Source: Granulicella sp. L56 (lineage in GTDB: Bacteria; Acidobacteriota; Terriglobia; Terriglobales; Acidobacteriaceae). From it: a stretch of 64,000 nt of DNA. Under the pieces are notes generated by a model. It was not told the origin of the DNA and did not search any database. It saw only the letters and a program-made list of their open reading frames with translations. How positions within the stretch are numbered: position 1 is the first letter of the stretch; each line of letters starts with the position of its first letter. The stretch is taken from positions 558,001-622,000 of the forward strand of contig NZ_LMUS01000001.1 of the NCBI RefSeq assembly GCF_009765835.1, read 5' to 3'. Of this stretch, positions 1-8,075 are shown in pieces. Position numbers and translations under genes: made by a program.

Positions 1-51
1 ATGACTCGTCATCAAAACTCCTCAAAATCTTTCAGAAACTCACTAACTGCA

Positions 52-90
52 CGTCATCTCGACCGAAGCGAAGCGGAGTGGAGAGACCCC
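52..90. repeat. Intergenic repeat, CGTCATCTCGACC family
   Basis: A 39-bp stretch beginning CGTCATCTCGACCGAAGCGA and ending in GTGGAGAGACCCC. A diverged copy lies at 32419-32456 between the GH36 and GH127 genes. Both are intergenic. A short reading frame runs through this copy, but the repeated nature argues against a protein. The rest of 1-243 shows no gene; it should hold the mtnA promoter, which I cannot place with confidence. Confidence 0.6.
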
Positions 91-243
91 TGTATTTCGT
101 TCTTGCTTTTGTCGTTGCCTGTTTTTCCAAACTCCAAAATCAAATTGGTCAGTCCAATATCGGGATGGCTGAAATTTTCGTTTGGCCAGACAACATCTGT
201 CAAGGACAGCTCACCTCACCCACTCGTCTAGACTAGTAAAGAC

Positions 244-1311
244 ATGATTCCTACCCTCGAATGGCTCCCTACCGGCGTTAACTTCCTCGACCAGACCAAG
301 CTCCCCCTCGAAGAGACCTACGTCCTCGCGACGGACTACAAGCAGGTCGCCACCGTCATCCGCGACATGATCGTCCGCGGAGCACCCGCCATCGGCGTCT
401 CTGCCGCCATGGGCGTGGCCATCGGCGTCGACCGCAGCACAGCCACCACGCTGCCCGCACTCTCCGAAGAAGTCGCCGTCATTGCAAAGACCCTCGCCGA
501 AACCCGCCCCACCGCGGTCAATCTCTTCTGGGCCATCCAGCGTATGCGCGACAAGTACAACGCCCTCGCCGCCGCCAACACCCCTATCCCCGAGATCAAG
601 GCAGCCCTCATCGCCGAGGCCCAGCTCATGTACGACGAAGACATCGCTGCCTGCAAGCAGATGGGAGCACACGGGGCAGCGCTGCTCCCCCAGCAAGGCA
701 CCGTACTCACCCACTGCAACGCCGGAGCCCTCGCCACCTGCGGCTACGGCACCGCCCTCGGTGTCATCCGCGCCGCCGTCGAGCGCGGCCACAATATCGA
801 CGTCTTCGCCGACGAGACCCGCCCCTATCTACAAGGCGCACGTCTCACCGCATGGGAGCTGCTCCACGACAACATCCCCACCACCGTCCTCTGCGACAAC
901 ATGGCCGGTGCGCTCATGCGCCAGGGCCGCATCCAGGCCGTCATCGTCGGTGCCGACCGCATCGCCGCCAACGGCGATACCGCCAACAAGATCGGCACCT
1001 ACACCGTCGCCGTCCTCGCCAAAGAGCACAACATTCCCTTCTACGTGGCCGCTCCCCTCTCCACCATCGACCGCGCCACCGCTCACGGCGATCTCATCCC
1101 CATCGAGCAGCGCGCCGCCACCGAAGTCACCCACTCCAACGGCAAGCAGATGACGCCCAACGGAGCCGCCATTCAAAACCCAGCCTTCGACGTCACCCCC
1201 GCCAAGTACATCACCGCCATCATCACCGAGCACGGAGTCCTCCGTGCTCCCTACAACGACTCCATCCAGCAGATGGCCGACGAAGCCGCCTCCCAACTCA
1301 CCACCGCCTAA
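244..1311 (+). CDS. mtnA: S-methyl-5-thioribose-1-phosphate isomerase
   Basis: Isomerises methylthioribose-1-phosphate to methylthioribulose-1-phosphate in the cytosolic methionine salvage pathway. The 355-residue length is normal for the eIF2B-related MtnA family. Visible motifs are [11 protein letters not shown] near residue 45, [10 protein letters not shown] with the expected catalytic Cys at about 158, and [11 protein letters not shown] with the expected catalytic Asp at about 238, followed by NKIGTY. The ATG at 244 begins the conserved start (TLEWLP) and no upstream in-frame start is better. No other salvage gene is adjacent, so it probably stands alone. A hairpin 26 bp after the stop may end its transcript. 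Identification is very secure from motifs and length. Confidence 0.97.
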   Translation: MIPTLEWLPTGVNFLDQTKLPLEETYVLATDYKQVATVIRDMIVRGAPAIGVSAAMGVAIGVDRSTATTLPALSEEVAVIAKTLAETRPTAVNLFWAIQRMRDKYNALAAANTPIPEIKAALIAEAQLMYDEDIAACKQMGAHGAALLPQQGTVLTHCNAGALATCGYGTALGVIRAAVERGHNIDVFADETRPYLQGARLTAWELLHDNIPTTVLCDNMAGALMRQGRIQAVIVGADRIAANGDTANKIGTYTVAVLAKEHNIPFYVAAPLSTIDRATAHGDLIPIEQRAATEVTHSNGKQMTPNGAAIQNPAFDVTPAKYITAIITEHGVLRAPYNDSIQQMADEAASQLTTA

Positions 1312-1336
1312 CTCTTACCAGAAATGCTCGGGTGCT

Positions 1337-1364
1337 CCATCCTTCGTGCCTTTGCGAAGGATGG
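1337..1364. repeat. GGGTGC-type hairpin repeat downstream of mtnA
   Basis: Arms CCATCCTTCG (1337-1346) and CGAAGGATGG (1355-1364) are a perfect 10-bp inverted repeat around an 8-nt loop, preceded by GGGTGCT. A related hairpin with the same GGGTGCCCCAT lead is at 5968-6000. It probably acts as a transcription-end hairpin for mtnA, although no T-run follows; it is also a recurring intergenic repeat. Confidence 0.6.
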
Positions 1365-1461
1365 GAGTGTAAACATTTCGTCCGGCACGTTCCGCCGTCG
1401 CTCCTCCTCCAGTAGAACTTCAACCCGCCCCTAAGCCAATCCGCCCCTCCATAGCCTATCC

Positions 1462-1797
1462 TTGGCTGTACCAATTTTTGAGTACAGCGTGAGACCCCAA
1501 ATCCTCAACCCGCACAACCGTTCCCTCATTCGAGGCAACACACTCGTACTCGCAAGTTTCGCGGTGGCCTACCTGCTCTCCGGCTTCCCCAACGACCGAG
1601 CCAACCCATTCCTCGTCATTCCCGCCTGCATCGCCATCCTCGGCACCGCCGACACCTTCCGCTGCCTGCGACGCCAGCGGTGGGACCTTTACCAGGCAGG
1701 CATCCTGCTCTGTCTCTATATGGATCTCCTCTCCATCTGCCTCATCCTGTTCCTTCTCCTCTACCCCTACATGCTCTGGCTCACCGGCGAACACTAA
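1462..1797 (+). CDS. Small integral membrane protein, unknown function
   Basis: Not recognised as a named family. The 111-residue reading has about three hydrophobic segments: LVLASFAVAYLL, FLVIPACIAILGTA, and a long C-terminal stretch LYMDLLSICLILFLLLYPYM. It is therefore probably an inner-membrane protein with three helices. The frame opens with TTG at 1462; an in-frame GTG at 1489 is another possible start, and there is no strong ribosome site before either. It lies alone between mtnA and the acetylesterase, 74 bp ahead of the latter and on the same strand. It could be co-transcribed with the esterase, but nothing shows a functional link. Confidence 0.6.
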   Translation: MAVPIFEYSVRPQILNPHNRSLIRGNTLVLASFAVAYLLSGFPNDRANPFLVIPACIAILGTADTFRCLRRQRWDLYQAGILLCLYMDLLSICLILFLLLYPYMLWLTGEH

Positions 1798-1871
1798 GGG
1801 CAGACTTCCTTGCACTCTATTCAAAATGCTAAAATTCTCCCCTTGAAATAGTTTCTAAAATAAGGAGCAGC

Positions 1872-3182
1872 ATGACCCGCATCACCCTCGCCGCATCAAC
1901 CTTGGCCTTCGCCGCCCTCCTTCCCGCCGCACACGCTCAAAAGTTTCTCTGCGGAGCCAGCAAATCTGGCGAAACCACCCTCATCTCATCCTCCGCTTAC
2001 ACCGAAACCACCCCCGGCTTCGATCTCGAGACCGCCCCCGTCGTCTCCGCGAAGTCCTGCTCCAGCGACAAACCCTTCTTCTTCTCTGCCGCAGTCCCCG
2101 AAGGCAGCTACCGCGTCACCGTGGTCCTCGGCTCCAACAAAGCCTCCACCACCACCGTCTGGGCCGAAGCCCGCCGCCTCATGCTCGAAAAAATCCCCAC
2201 CGGCGCCGGCGTCTCCACGAAGCACACCTTCGACGTCAACGTCCGCTACCCAGAGTTCACCGACGCCGTCGGCACCGTCCAGCACGTCCACCTCAAGCCC
2301 CGCGAGATCGGCAACATGGACTGGGACCACAAGCTCACCCTCGAATTCAACGGCGACAACCCCAGCGTCCGCAGCATCACTATCGAGCCCATCAAAAAAG
2401 AGCCCACCCTCTACATCACCGGAGACTCTACCGTCGTCGATCAGGACGTCGAGCCTTGGACGGCCTGGGGCCAGATTCTTCCCCGCTTCCTCCGTCCCGG
2501 CGTCGTCGTTGCCAACCACGCCGAATCCGGCGAGACCATCAAGAGTTTCGTCAGCGAGCGCCGCTTCGACAAGATCTTCACCCAGATCAAGCCCGGCGAC
2601 TATCTCTTCATGCAGTTCACCCACAACGACCAGAAGATCGACCACCGTACCGGCCAGCCCGTCGTCCCCATCGACCAGTACAAAGCGCTGCTCATCGAAT
2701 ACATCGCCAAAGCCCGCGCCGCCGGAGCAACACCCGTCCTCGTCACCAGCATGAACCGCCGCACCTTCGATGCCTCCGGCCACATCACCAACTCACTCGC
2801 CGGATATCCCGATGCCATGCGCGAGGTCGCCCACCAGCAGCACGCCGCCCTCATCGACCTCAACGCCATGAGCAAGACGCTGTTCGAAGCCATGGGCCCC
2901 GAAGGCTCCGAGAAAGCCTTCATGCACTTCCCCGCCAACGCCTATCCCAACCAGACCAAGGCCATCAGCGACGACACCCACTTCAACAGCTACGGAGCCT
3001 ACGAACTGGCGCGCTGCATCGTCGACGGCATCCGCCAGAACAATCTTCCACTCAAAAAATTCCTCACCAAAGATGCAGTCGAATTCAACCCCGCTCACCC
3101 CGACTCGCAGCCTGACTTCCACCTGCCTGCGACTCCGATCCCGGCCTCAACCCCCGACGTCATGAAGGTCCCGCAAGTCTGA
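1872..3182 (+). CDS. Rhamnogalacturonan acetylesterase, SGNH hydrolase (CE12-like), secreted
   Basis: Predicted to remove acetyl groups from the rhamnogalacturonan backbone of pectin outside the cytoplasm. A Sec signal peptide (MTRITLAAST to AHAQ) leads a galactose-binding-like N-terminal domain of roughly 150 residues. The SGNH core follows: block I YITGDSTVVD (nucleophile Ser), block II Gly in HAESGETIKSF, block III FTHNDQK, and block V DDTHFNSYGAYELA with the Asp/His pair. At 436 residues it is longer than one-domain esterases because of the extra N-terminal domain. AAGGAG sits 7 nt before the ATG. It lies 3 kb upstream of the GH35-GH106-GH28 operon on the same strand, which supports a role in pectin use. 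Confidence 0.9.
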   Translation: MTRITLAASTLAFAALLPAAHAQKFLCGASKSGETTLISSSAYTETTPGFDLETAPVVSAKSCSSDKPFFFSAAVPEGSYRVTVVLGSNKASTTTVWAEARRLMLEKIPTGAGVSTKHTFDVNVRYPEFTDAVGTVQHVHLKPREIGNMDWDHKLTLEFNGDNPSVRSITIEPIKKEPTLYITGDSTVVDQDVEPWTAWGQILPRFLRPGVVVANHAESGETIKSFVSERRFDKIFTQIKPGDYLFMQFTHNDQKIDHRTGQPVVPIDQYKALLIEYIAKARAAGATPVLVTSMNRRTFDASGHITNSLAGYPDAMREVAHQQHAALIDLNAMSKTLFEAMGPEGSEKAFMHFPANAYPNQTKAISDDTHFNSYGAYELARCIVDGIRQNNLPLKKFLTKDAVEFNPAHPDSQPDFHLPATPIPASTPDVMKVPQV

Positions 3183-3244
3183 CCATCCAGCATTCACTCA
3201 ACATCAAAACGAGGCGGCAACGCTAATCCAAGATTGCCATCGCC

Positions 3245-3313
3245 TCTGCACTCGCAGTTGCTTCTGCAGTTACCTCTGCACTTGCAATTACTTCTGCGGT
3301 TGCAATTGCTTCT
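3245..3313. repeat. Degenerate 18-bp tandem repeat
   Basis: Units beginning TCTGC follow each other: 3245-3262 (18 bp), 3263-3274 (12 bp, shortened), 3275-3292 (18 bp) and 3293-3310 (18 bp), then TCT. They differ mainly in CACT/GGTT and AGTT/AATT. It lies between convergent genes and is not coding on either strand. Function unknown. Confidence 0.7.
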
Positions 3314-3318
3314 AGGTA

Positions 3319-3380
3319 CGCCAAGGCTTCAGCCTTGGCCTCTATCCCAACACAAATAACGGGGGCTTCAGCCCCTGGGG
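3319..3380. repeat. Pair of GGCTTCAGCC hairpins between convergent genes
   Basis: CCAAGGCTTCAGCCTTGG (3321-3338) is a near-perfect palindrome, and GGGGGCTTCAGCCCC (3361-3375) is a second one, each closing on a TC loop. They occupy the gap between the acetylesterase and the convergent tlpA-like gene. They may act as a bidirectional transcription stop or be a REP-like repeat. Confidence 0.6.
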
Positions 3381-3412
3381 TATGCCTTCCTTAGCAAACT
3401 CCGAATCATGAG

Positions 3413-3946
3413 CTACTCCGCCAACAGCGCATCCACATCCACCGCAAAGACCGCTCGCTCGACCGCTCCCACATAGACCTTCGCCACGCGGCCATTCTTA
3501 TCCAGAAGCATGGTCGTAGGCACAGCCTCTACCGTATCCGCCAACTGCGACATCGGCTCAGGAAACACAATCGGATAAGGCACCCGAAACTGCTCTGCAA
3601 ACGACCGCACCTTCTCCCTGCTGCCAACATCCAGCGATAGCCCCACCACTGCCAATCCCTTCGGCTCCTCATCCTTAAAGAGCCGCACCAGCCCCGGAGT
3701 CTCTTCGCGGCAAGGCCCGCACCATGTAGCCCAAAGATTAATCAGCACCACCTGGCCGCGATGTTCCCGCAGTCTCCACGTTCCTCCATCCAGTTGCTCG
3801 AACTCCATATTCGGAGCCAGTTGCCGCTTCGCCACAGGCGTAAGACTGCCAGCCCTCACCGGACCATGCCGCAGCGTCATAAAGACTCCCAGCGCAGCCG
3901 CAGCTAAAAGAAACGCCGCCAGCCAGCCTCTCCGGCCCTCATCCAT
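3413..3946 (-). CDS. TlpA/ResA-like membrane-anchored thiol-disulfide oxidoreductase
   Basis: A periplasmic thioredoxin-fold protein likely to reduce or exchange disulfides outside the cytoplasm. An N-terminal anchor (WLAAFLLAAAALGVFM) precedes a TlpA domain with LINLWATWCGPCREE (CxxC active site), then LSLDVGS and VPTTMLLDKNG, which carries the cis-Pro loop. The frame extends upstream to 4030, but ATG at 3946 has AGGAG nine bases before it (GCAGGAGTCTATGAG). That start also avoids overlap with the divergent gene at 4012, so I chose it; the protein is then 177 residues. Substrate partner unknown; no cytochrome c maturation genes lie nearby. Confidence 0.9.
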   Translation of the reverse strand: MDEGRRGWLAAFLLAAAALGVFMTLRHGPVRAGSLTPVAKRQLAPNMEFEQLDGGTWRLREHRGQVVLINLWATWCGPCREETPGLVRLFKDEEPKGLAVVGLSLDVGSREKVRSFAEQFRVPYPIVFPEPMSQLADTVEAVPTTMLLDKNGRVAKVYVGAVERAVFAVDVDALLAE

Positions 3947-4011
3947 CTCATAGACTCCTGCGCCCATCATAGATACCTGCCACCGGATACACTTGCGGTT
4001 ATCCTCACCAC

Positions 4012-5325
4012 ATGCACAGGCATCCAGCAAACCCGATCCACCACTACAAAGTTTTCCTGCTTGTGCTCGTCCTCTTTCTCTTCTCGCAATCCGGCCTCTC
4101 CTACTCCGTCCAGACCCACGAACAGCTCATCGACCTCACCTGGAAGCAGTCCATCCGCCCTTTGCTCCTCCAGCGCTTTCCCAACATGACTGAGGCCCAG
4201 CTCCACGAAGCCCACGCCTACGCCTACGGCGGCTGCGCCATTCAGGACCTCGGCTACTATCCCTTCGGCAAACCCTTCTTCAGCGACCTTACGCACTACG
4301 TCCGCCCTGGCGACTTCGTCCTCAGCCTCATCCATAATGCCCATAGCCCTGACGAGCTGGCCTTCGCCATCGGCACCCTATCCCACTACATCGGAGACAC
4401 CATCGGCCACGGCCAGGCCGTCAACGAAGCCGTCGCCATCGAGTTTCCCAAGCTCGCAAAAAAATATGGCCCCGTCGTCACCTACGACGAGGGCGAGCAC
4501 CCCCACGTCCGCACCGAGTTCGCCTTCGACGTCAACGAGATCAGCAAGCGCCGCTTCGCTCCCTCCGCCTACCTCCGCCACGTCGGCCTCGAGATCCCGG
4601 GCCCGCTTCTTCGCCGCGCTTTCTTTCAGACCTACGGCCTCGACCTTCCCAAACTTATCGGACGCAAACGCCCCGTCATGCGTGGCTATCGCTTCGCCGT
4701 CCGCAACTTTCTTCCCCGCATCGCCTACGCCGAAGTCATCCTGCACAGAAAAAGCTTCCCCGCCGACACGCCCGGTCCCGACTTCGACAAGCTCTCCAAA
4801 GACCTCGCCCAATCCGACTTCGAAAATGATTGGGATCAGTACCGCAAAAAGGCCGGCATCGGAACTTATATGCTGGCCGGAGTCATCTATATCCTGCCTC
4901 GAATCGGCCCACTCTCCGACGCCGCCATCCGCGTCCCCACCCCGCATACGCAAGACCTCTACGTTAAAAGCCTCAACGAATCCACCGAGACCCTGCGTCA
5001 CGCCATCGCCAACTTCGACGCCATTGCTACCTTCGTCCCTAACCGCGACCTCGACACCGGAGCCGCGGTAAGGCCCGGCGGCTATCGCCTCACCGACGAG
5101 ACTTACGCGCAGCTGCTCGCAGTCGTCACGCGCAATCAGTCGCAGCCCGTCCCCGCTGGCCTCAAGCAAAATATCGCGAACTACTACGCAGACCCCGCCG
5201 CTCCCATCTGCACCAAAAAAAATCGGCAGAAATGGGCACAGGTCCAGACTGAACTAAAACTCCTCGCCACCATGCCCACCACGCGGGAACCCCTCCCCAC
5301 GCCAACTGTCGCCGAAGCCAACTAG
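4012..5325 (+). CDS. Zinc-dependent phospholipase C-like protein, exported
   Basis: A 437-residue protein of the zinc-dependent phospholipase C / S1-P1-like fold. A hydrophobic signal segment (FLLVLVLFLFSQSGLSYS) is followed by a histidine-rich core: THEQLIDLTW near the mature start, YAYGGCAIQDLGYYPFG, FVLSLIHNAHSPDELAFAIG and LSHYIGDTIGHGQAVN, which together resemble the metal-binding His/Asp set. About 200 residues at the C-terminus match no family I recognise. The start codon lies 66 bp from the divergent TlpA start. Actual substrate (phospholipid or other phosphoester) is not shown by sequence. Confidence is high for fold, moderate for enzyme class. Confidence 0.8.
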   Translation: MHRHPANPIHHYKVFLLVLVLFLFSQSGLSYSVQTHEQLIDLTWKQSIRPLLLQRFPNMTEAQLHEAHAYAYGGCAIQDLGYYPFGKPFFSDLTHYVRPGDFVLSLIHNAHSPDELAFAIGTLSHYIGDTIGHGQAVNEAVAIEFPKLAKKYGPVVTYDEGEHPHVRTEFAFDVNEISKRRFAPSAYLRHVGLEIPGPLLRRAFFQTYGLDLPKLIGRKRPVMRGYRFAVRNFLPRIAYAEVILHRKSFPADTPGPDFDKLSKDLAQSDFENDWDQYRKKAGIGTYMLAGVIYILPRIGPLSDAAIRVPTPHTQDLYVKSLNESTETLRHAIANFDAIATFVPNRDLDTGAAVRPGGYRLTDETYAQLLAVVTRNQSQPVPAGLKQNIANYYADPAAPICTKKNRQKWAQVQTELKLLATMPTTREPLPTPTVAEAN

Positions 5326-5386
5326 CTGCAAATCATCACTCCTCCCAAATCCTGCATCAAACCAAAATGTAACCAGAGACGACCAA

Positions 5387-5926
5387 ATGAAACCATCGAC
5401 CCTTCTGAAATCCGCCCTGGCCTGTACCCTTCTCCTCCCCTTCGCCGGATGCCACTCCAAATCCGCACCCACGTCCGAGAATTTCCTTCAGGGGCTCAAC
5501 AAGCACTACGTCGACCACCCCGACTGCCTGCTCGCCAACATCCATTTCCCCTACGAGACCACCGACCCCAAAGAGACTGCGCAGATGGACACGCTGGTTA
5601 AATCGCAACTCCTCGACAAGAGCGTTGAGATGGCCATCCATGTCAGCCGCTACACCGTCACCACCGTTGGCACTCGGTACGCACCAAGCTTCTGCTACGG
5701 CCACCGCGTCGCCAATACCATCGACAGCTTCACTCCACCCGCCGTCGCCAACGGCTTCAACGAGACCCAGGTGACCTACCACTACACCATGGAAGAGGTT
5801 CCCGTGTGGGCCAAATCCGCGAATGTCCTCAATGCCTTCCCATCCATGGCCGAGATCACCAGCGGCCACGCCACCGGCGTCGCCACGCTCGCCCAAACCC
5901 CCGTTGGCTGGCAAGTCCCCGACTAG
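5387..5926 (+). CDS. Putative lipoprotein, unknown function
   Basis: A 179-residue protein with a lipoprotein signal: charged start, hydrophobic run SALACTLLLPFAGC, and Cys of the lipobox at about residue 22, so probably lipid-anchored in the envelope. The mature part has LNKHYVDHPDCLL near its start and alternating strand-like sequence afterwards. I do not recognise a family. It follows the phospholipase C-like gene by 61 bp on the same strand and could share its transcript. A GGGTGC-type hairpin repeat lies 42 bp after the stop. Confidence 0.75.
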   Translation: MKPSTLLKSALACTLLLPFAGCHSKSAPTSENFLQGLNKHYVDHPDCLLANIHFPYETTDPKETAQMDTLVKSQLLDKSVEMAIHVSRYTVTTVGTRYAPSFCYGHRVANTIDSFTPPAVANGFNETQVTYHYTMEEVPVWAKSANVLNAFPSMAEITSGHATGVATLAQTPVGWQVPD

Positions 5927-5967
5927 CACTCTCCCACCACCCAACCAAGCTGTCACCCCAATCAAAG

Positions 5968-6030
5968 CGGGTGCCCCATGTCCGGACTTTCGGACATGGG
6001 TTTCACGACACCCACAGTTTGCGAGGGGGG
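5968..6030. repeat. GGGTGC-type hairpin repeat
   Basis: GCGGGTGCCCCATGTCCG begins this element; arms CCCATGTCCG (5975-5984) and CGGACATGGG (5991-6000) are a perfect 10-bp inverted repeat. The lead sequence matches the repeat after mtnA at 1330-1364. It sits between the lipoprotein and the GH35 operon and may end the upstream transcript. Confidence 0.6.
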
Positions 6031-6140
6031 ACGCATAGCCGAGCGCCCCTCCACTCCCGCCACAGATTCCCCCTTAAAAATCCTCCCTTGAAACATTCTC
6101 TCAAATGAACTAACTTGGCTGCGTCGCCTGAAATCCATTA

Positions 6141-8060
6141 ATGATGAAACGAACCCTCCTCGCCGCGCTCCTCATCCTCTGTTCCCTACCGTTTTACGCC
6201 CAGCAAAAGCACACCTTCACCACTCAGGGAAACCACTTCGCCCTCGACGGCCAGCCCTTCAAAGTGCTCTCCGGCGAGCTGCACTACGAGCGCATACCCC
6301 GCGCCTACTGGCACGCCCGTCTCAAGATGGCAAAAGCGATGGGCCTCAACACCATTGCCACCTACGTCTTTTGGAACATGCACAAGCCCATCCCCGGCCA
6401 CTTCGACTTCACCGGCAACAACGACGTAGCCGCCTTCATCCGCGCCGCTCAGAAAGAAGGACTCTACGTCATCCTGCGCACCGGCCCCTACTCCTGCGCC
6501 GAGTGGGATCTCGGCGGCCTCCCCGCGTGGCTGCTCAAAGACCCGGCCTCCGCCGCTGCACTCCGCTCCAACGACCCCGCCTTCATGGTCCCGGCCGAGC
6601 GCTGGATCGACCGACTCGCCAAAGAACTTACCCCATTACAGATCGGCCGCGGCGGCCCCATCCTCATGACCCAGGTCGAAAACGAATACGGCAACTTCGG
6701 CTCCGACCACGTCTACATGGAGCACCTCCACCAGATCTTCCTCCACGCCGGATTCACCGACTCACTCCTCTACACCGCCGACAACTGGCGCAACATCCCC
6801 AATGGCTCCATCCCCGGCCTCTACGCCGCCACCAACTTCGGCATCGGCAACCATCAGGGCGGCATGGACGCCCTCGCAAAGCTCCGCCCCGACGCTCCGC
6901 TCTTCGTCTCCGAGTACTGGCCCGGCTGGTTCGATAGCTGGGGCCATCCCCACGAGACCCGCCCCATCGGCCCGCAGATCGAAGACCTCGACTACATTCT
7001 CAAGCGCGGAGCCGGGATCAACATTTACATGTTCCACGGCGGCACCAGCTTCGGCTTCATGTCCGGCTCCAGCCTCATCAAGGGCCACTTCCTCCCCGAC
7101 GTCACCAGCTACGACTACGACGCCCCGCTCGACGAAGCCGGACACACCACGCCCAAGTTCTTCGCCTACCGCAAAGTCCTCGCGCAATTCTCCCCATGCG
7201 GCAACGAGTCCTGCCTCCCGCCCGTCCCCGCCGCACCGCAAGTCATCACCATCCCACAAATCGATCTCACCCAGTCCACTCCCCTCTGGGCCAACCTACC
7301 TGCACCGATCCACAGCGAACTCCCTAAGCCAATGGAGCACTTCGACCAGTCCTACGGCTACATCCTCTACCGCACCCAGCTACCCGCCCACACCCACGGT
7401 GATCTCGTCATCGATCAGGTCCACGACTACGCCCAGATCTACCTCAACGGCAAACTCACCGCCACCCTCGACCGACGCTTCGCAGACCCCCAGGGCAATC
7501 TCCCCCCAGTCTCCATCAAGACCAACGGCCCCGCCCGCCTCGACATCCTCGTAGCCGACGACGGCCGCATCAACTCCACCCGCAACATGCGCGGCGAAGC
7601 GAAGGGCATCACCCACGCCGTCACCCTCGCGGGCCAGCCCCTCACCAACTGGCAGGTCTACCCCCTCCCCATGACGACCACTTCAAAGCTCGTCATTGTG
7701 ACCCTGAACAAGTCGAAGGGGAAGAACCCCCGCAGTTCGCCCGAAGTGCCACAAAGCGCCCCAGCAACCCCCATCTTCTTCCGAGCCACCTTCACCCTCG
7801 CCTCCACCGGAGACACCTTCCTCGACATCCGCGACCTCGGCAAGGGAGCCCTCTGGATCAACGGCCACGCCATAGGCCGCTTCTGGAACACAGGCCCCCA
7901 GCAGACCCTCTACGTCCCGGGCCCCTGGCTCCGCAAAGGACGCAACCAGATCACCATCTTTGACATGGCTCCCCAATCCGTCCATCCACACGTTGCCGGA
8001 TTAGCCCAGCCCATCCTTAACGGCCCGGTCGCCGACCAGACAACCAGTAACCAGCAATAA
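6141..8060 (+). CDS. Beta-galactosidase, glycoside hydrolase family 35, exported
   Basis: Releases terminal beta-D-galactose, here probably from galactan or arabinogalactan side chains of pectin. A signal peptide (LLAALLILCSLPFYAQQ) precedes the GH35 TIM barrel, with conserved openers FKVLSGELHYERIP, WHARLKMAKAMGLNTI and RTGPYSCAEWDLGGLPAW. The acid/base Glu is in QVENEYG (about residue 182) and the nucleophile Glu in VSEYWPGW (about 258). The remaining third holds beta-sandwich domains with a galactose-binding-like WINGHAIGRFW near the end. Its 639 residues fit bacterial GH35. It leads the operon: the GH106 gene starts 15 bp after its stop. Confidence 0.95.
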   Translation: MMKRTLLAALLILCSLPFYAQQKHTFTTQGNHFALDGQPFKVLSGELHYERIPRAYWHARLKMAKAMGLNTIATYVFWNMHKPIPGHFDFTGNNDVAAFIRAAQKEGLYVILRTGPYSCAEWDLGGLPAWLLKDPASAAALRSNDPAFMVPAERWIDRLAKELTPLQIGRGGPILMTQVENEYGNFGSDHVYMEHLHQIFLHAGFTDSLLYTADNWRNIPNGSIPGLYAATNFGIGNHQGGMDALAKLRPDAPLFVSEYWPGWFDSWGHPHETRPIGPQIEDLDYILKRGAGINIYMFHGGTSFGFMSGSSLIKGHFLPDVTSYDYDAPLDEAGHTTPKFFAYRKVLAQFSPCGNESCLPPVPAAPQVITIPQIDLTQSTPLWANLPAPIHSELPKPMEHFDQSYGYILYRTQLPAHTHGDLVIDQVHDYAQIYLNGKLTATLDRRFADPQGNLPPVSIKTNGPARLDILVADDGRINSTRNMRGEAKGITHAVTLAGQPLTNWQVYPLPMTTTSKLVIVTLNKSKGKNPRSSPEVPQSAPATPIFFRATFTLASTGDTFLDIRDLGKGALWINGHAIGRFWNTGPQQTLYVPGPWLRKGRNQITIFDMAPQSVHPHVAGLAQPILNGPVADQTTSNQQ

Positions 8061-8075
8061 ACAGGAGTAGTTTCG

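Noticed and set aside
1-231. 76-codon frame containing HLDRSEAEWRDP
   Set aside because: The frame runs through the CGTCATCTCGACC repeat, a non-coding intergenic element with another copy at 32419.
3245-3313. Possible CRISPR array
   Set aside because: Units are 12-18 bp, adjacent without spacers, and no cas genes are in the window.
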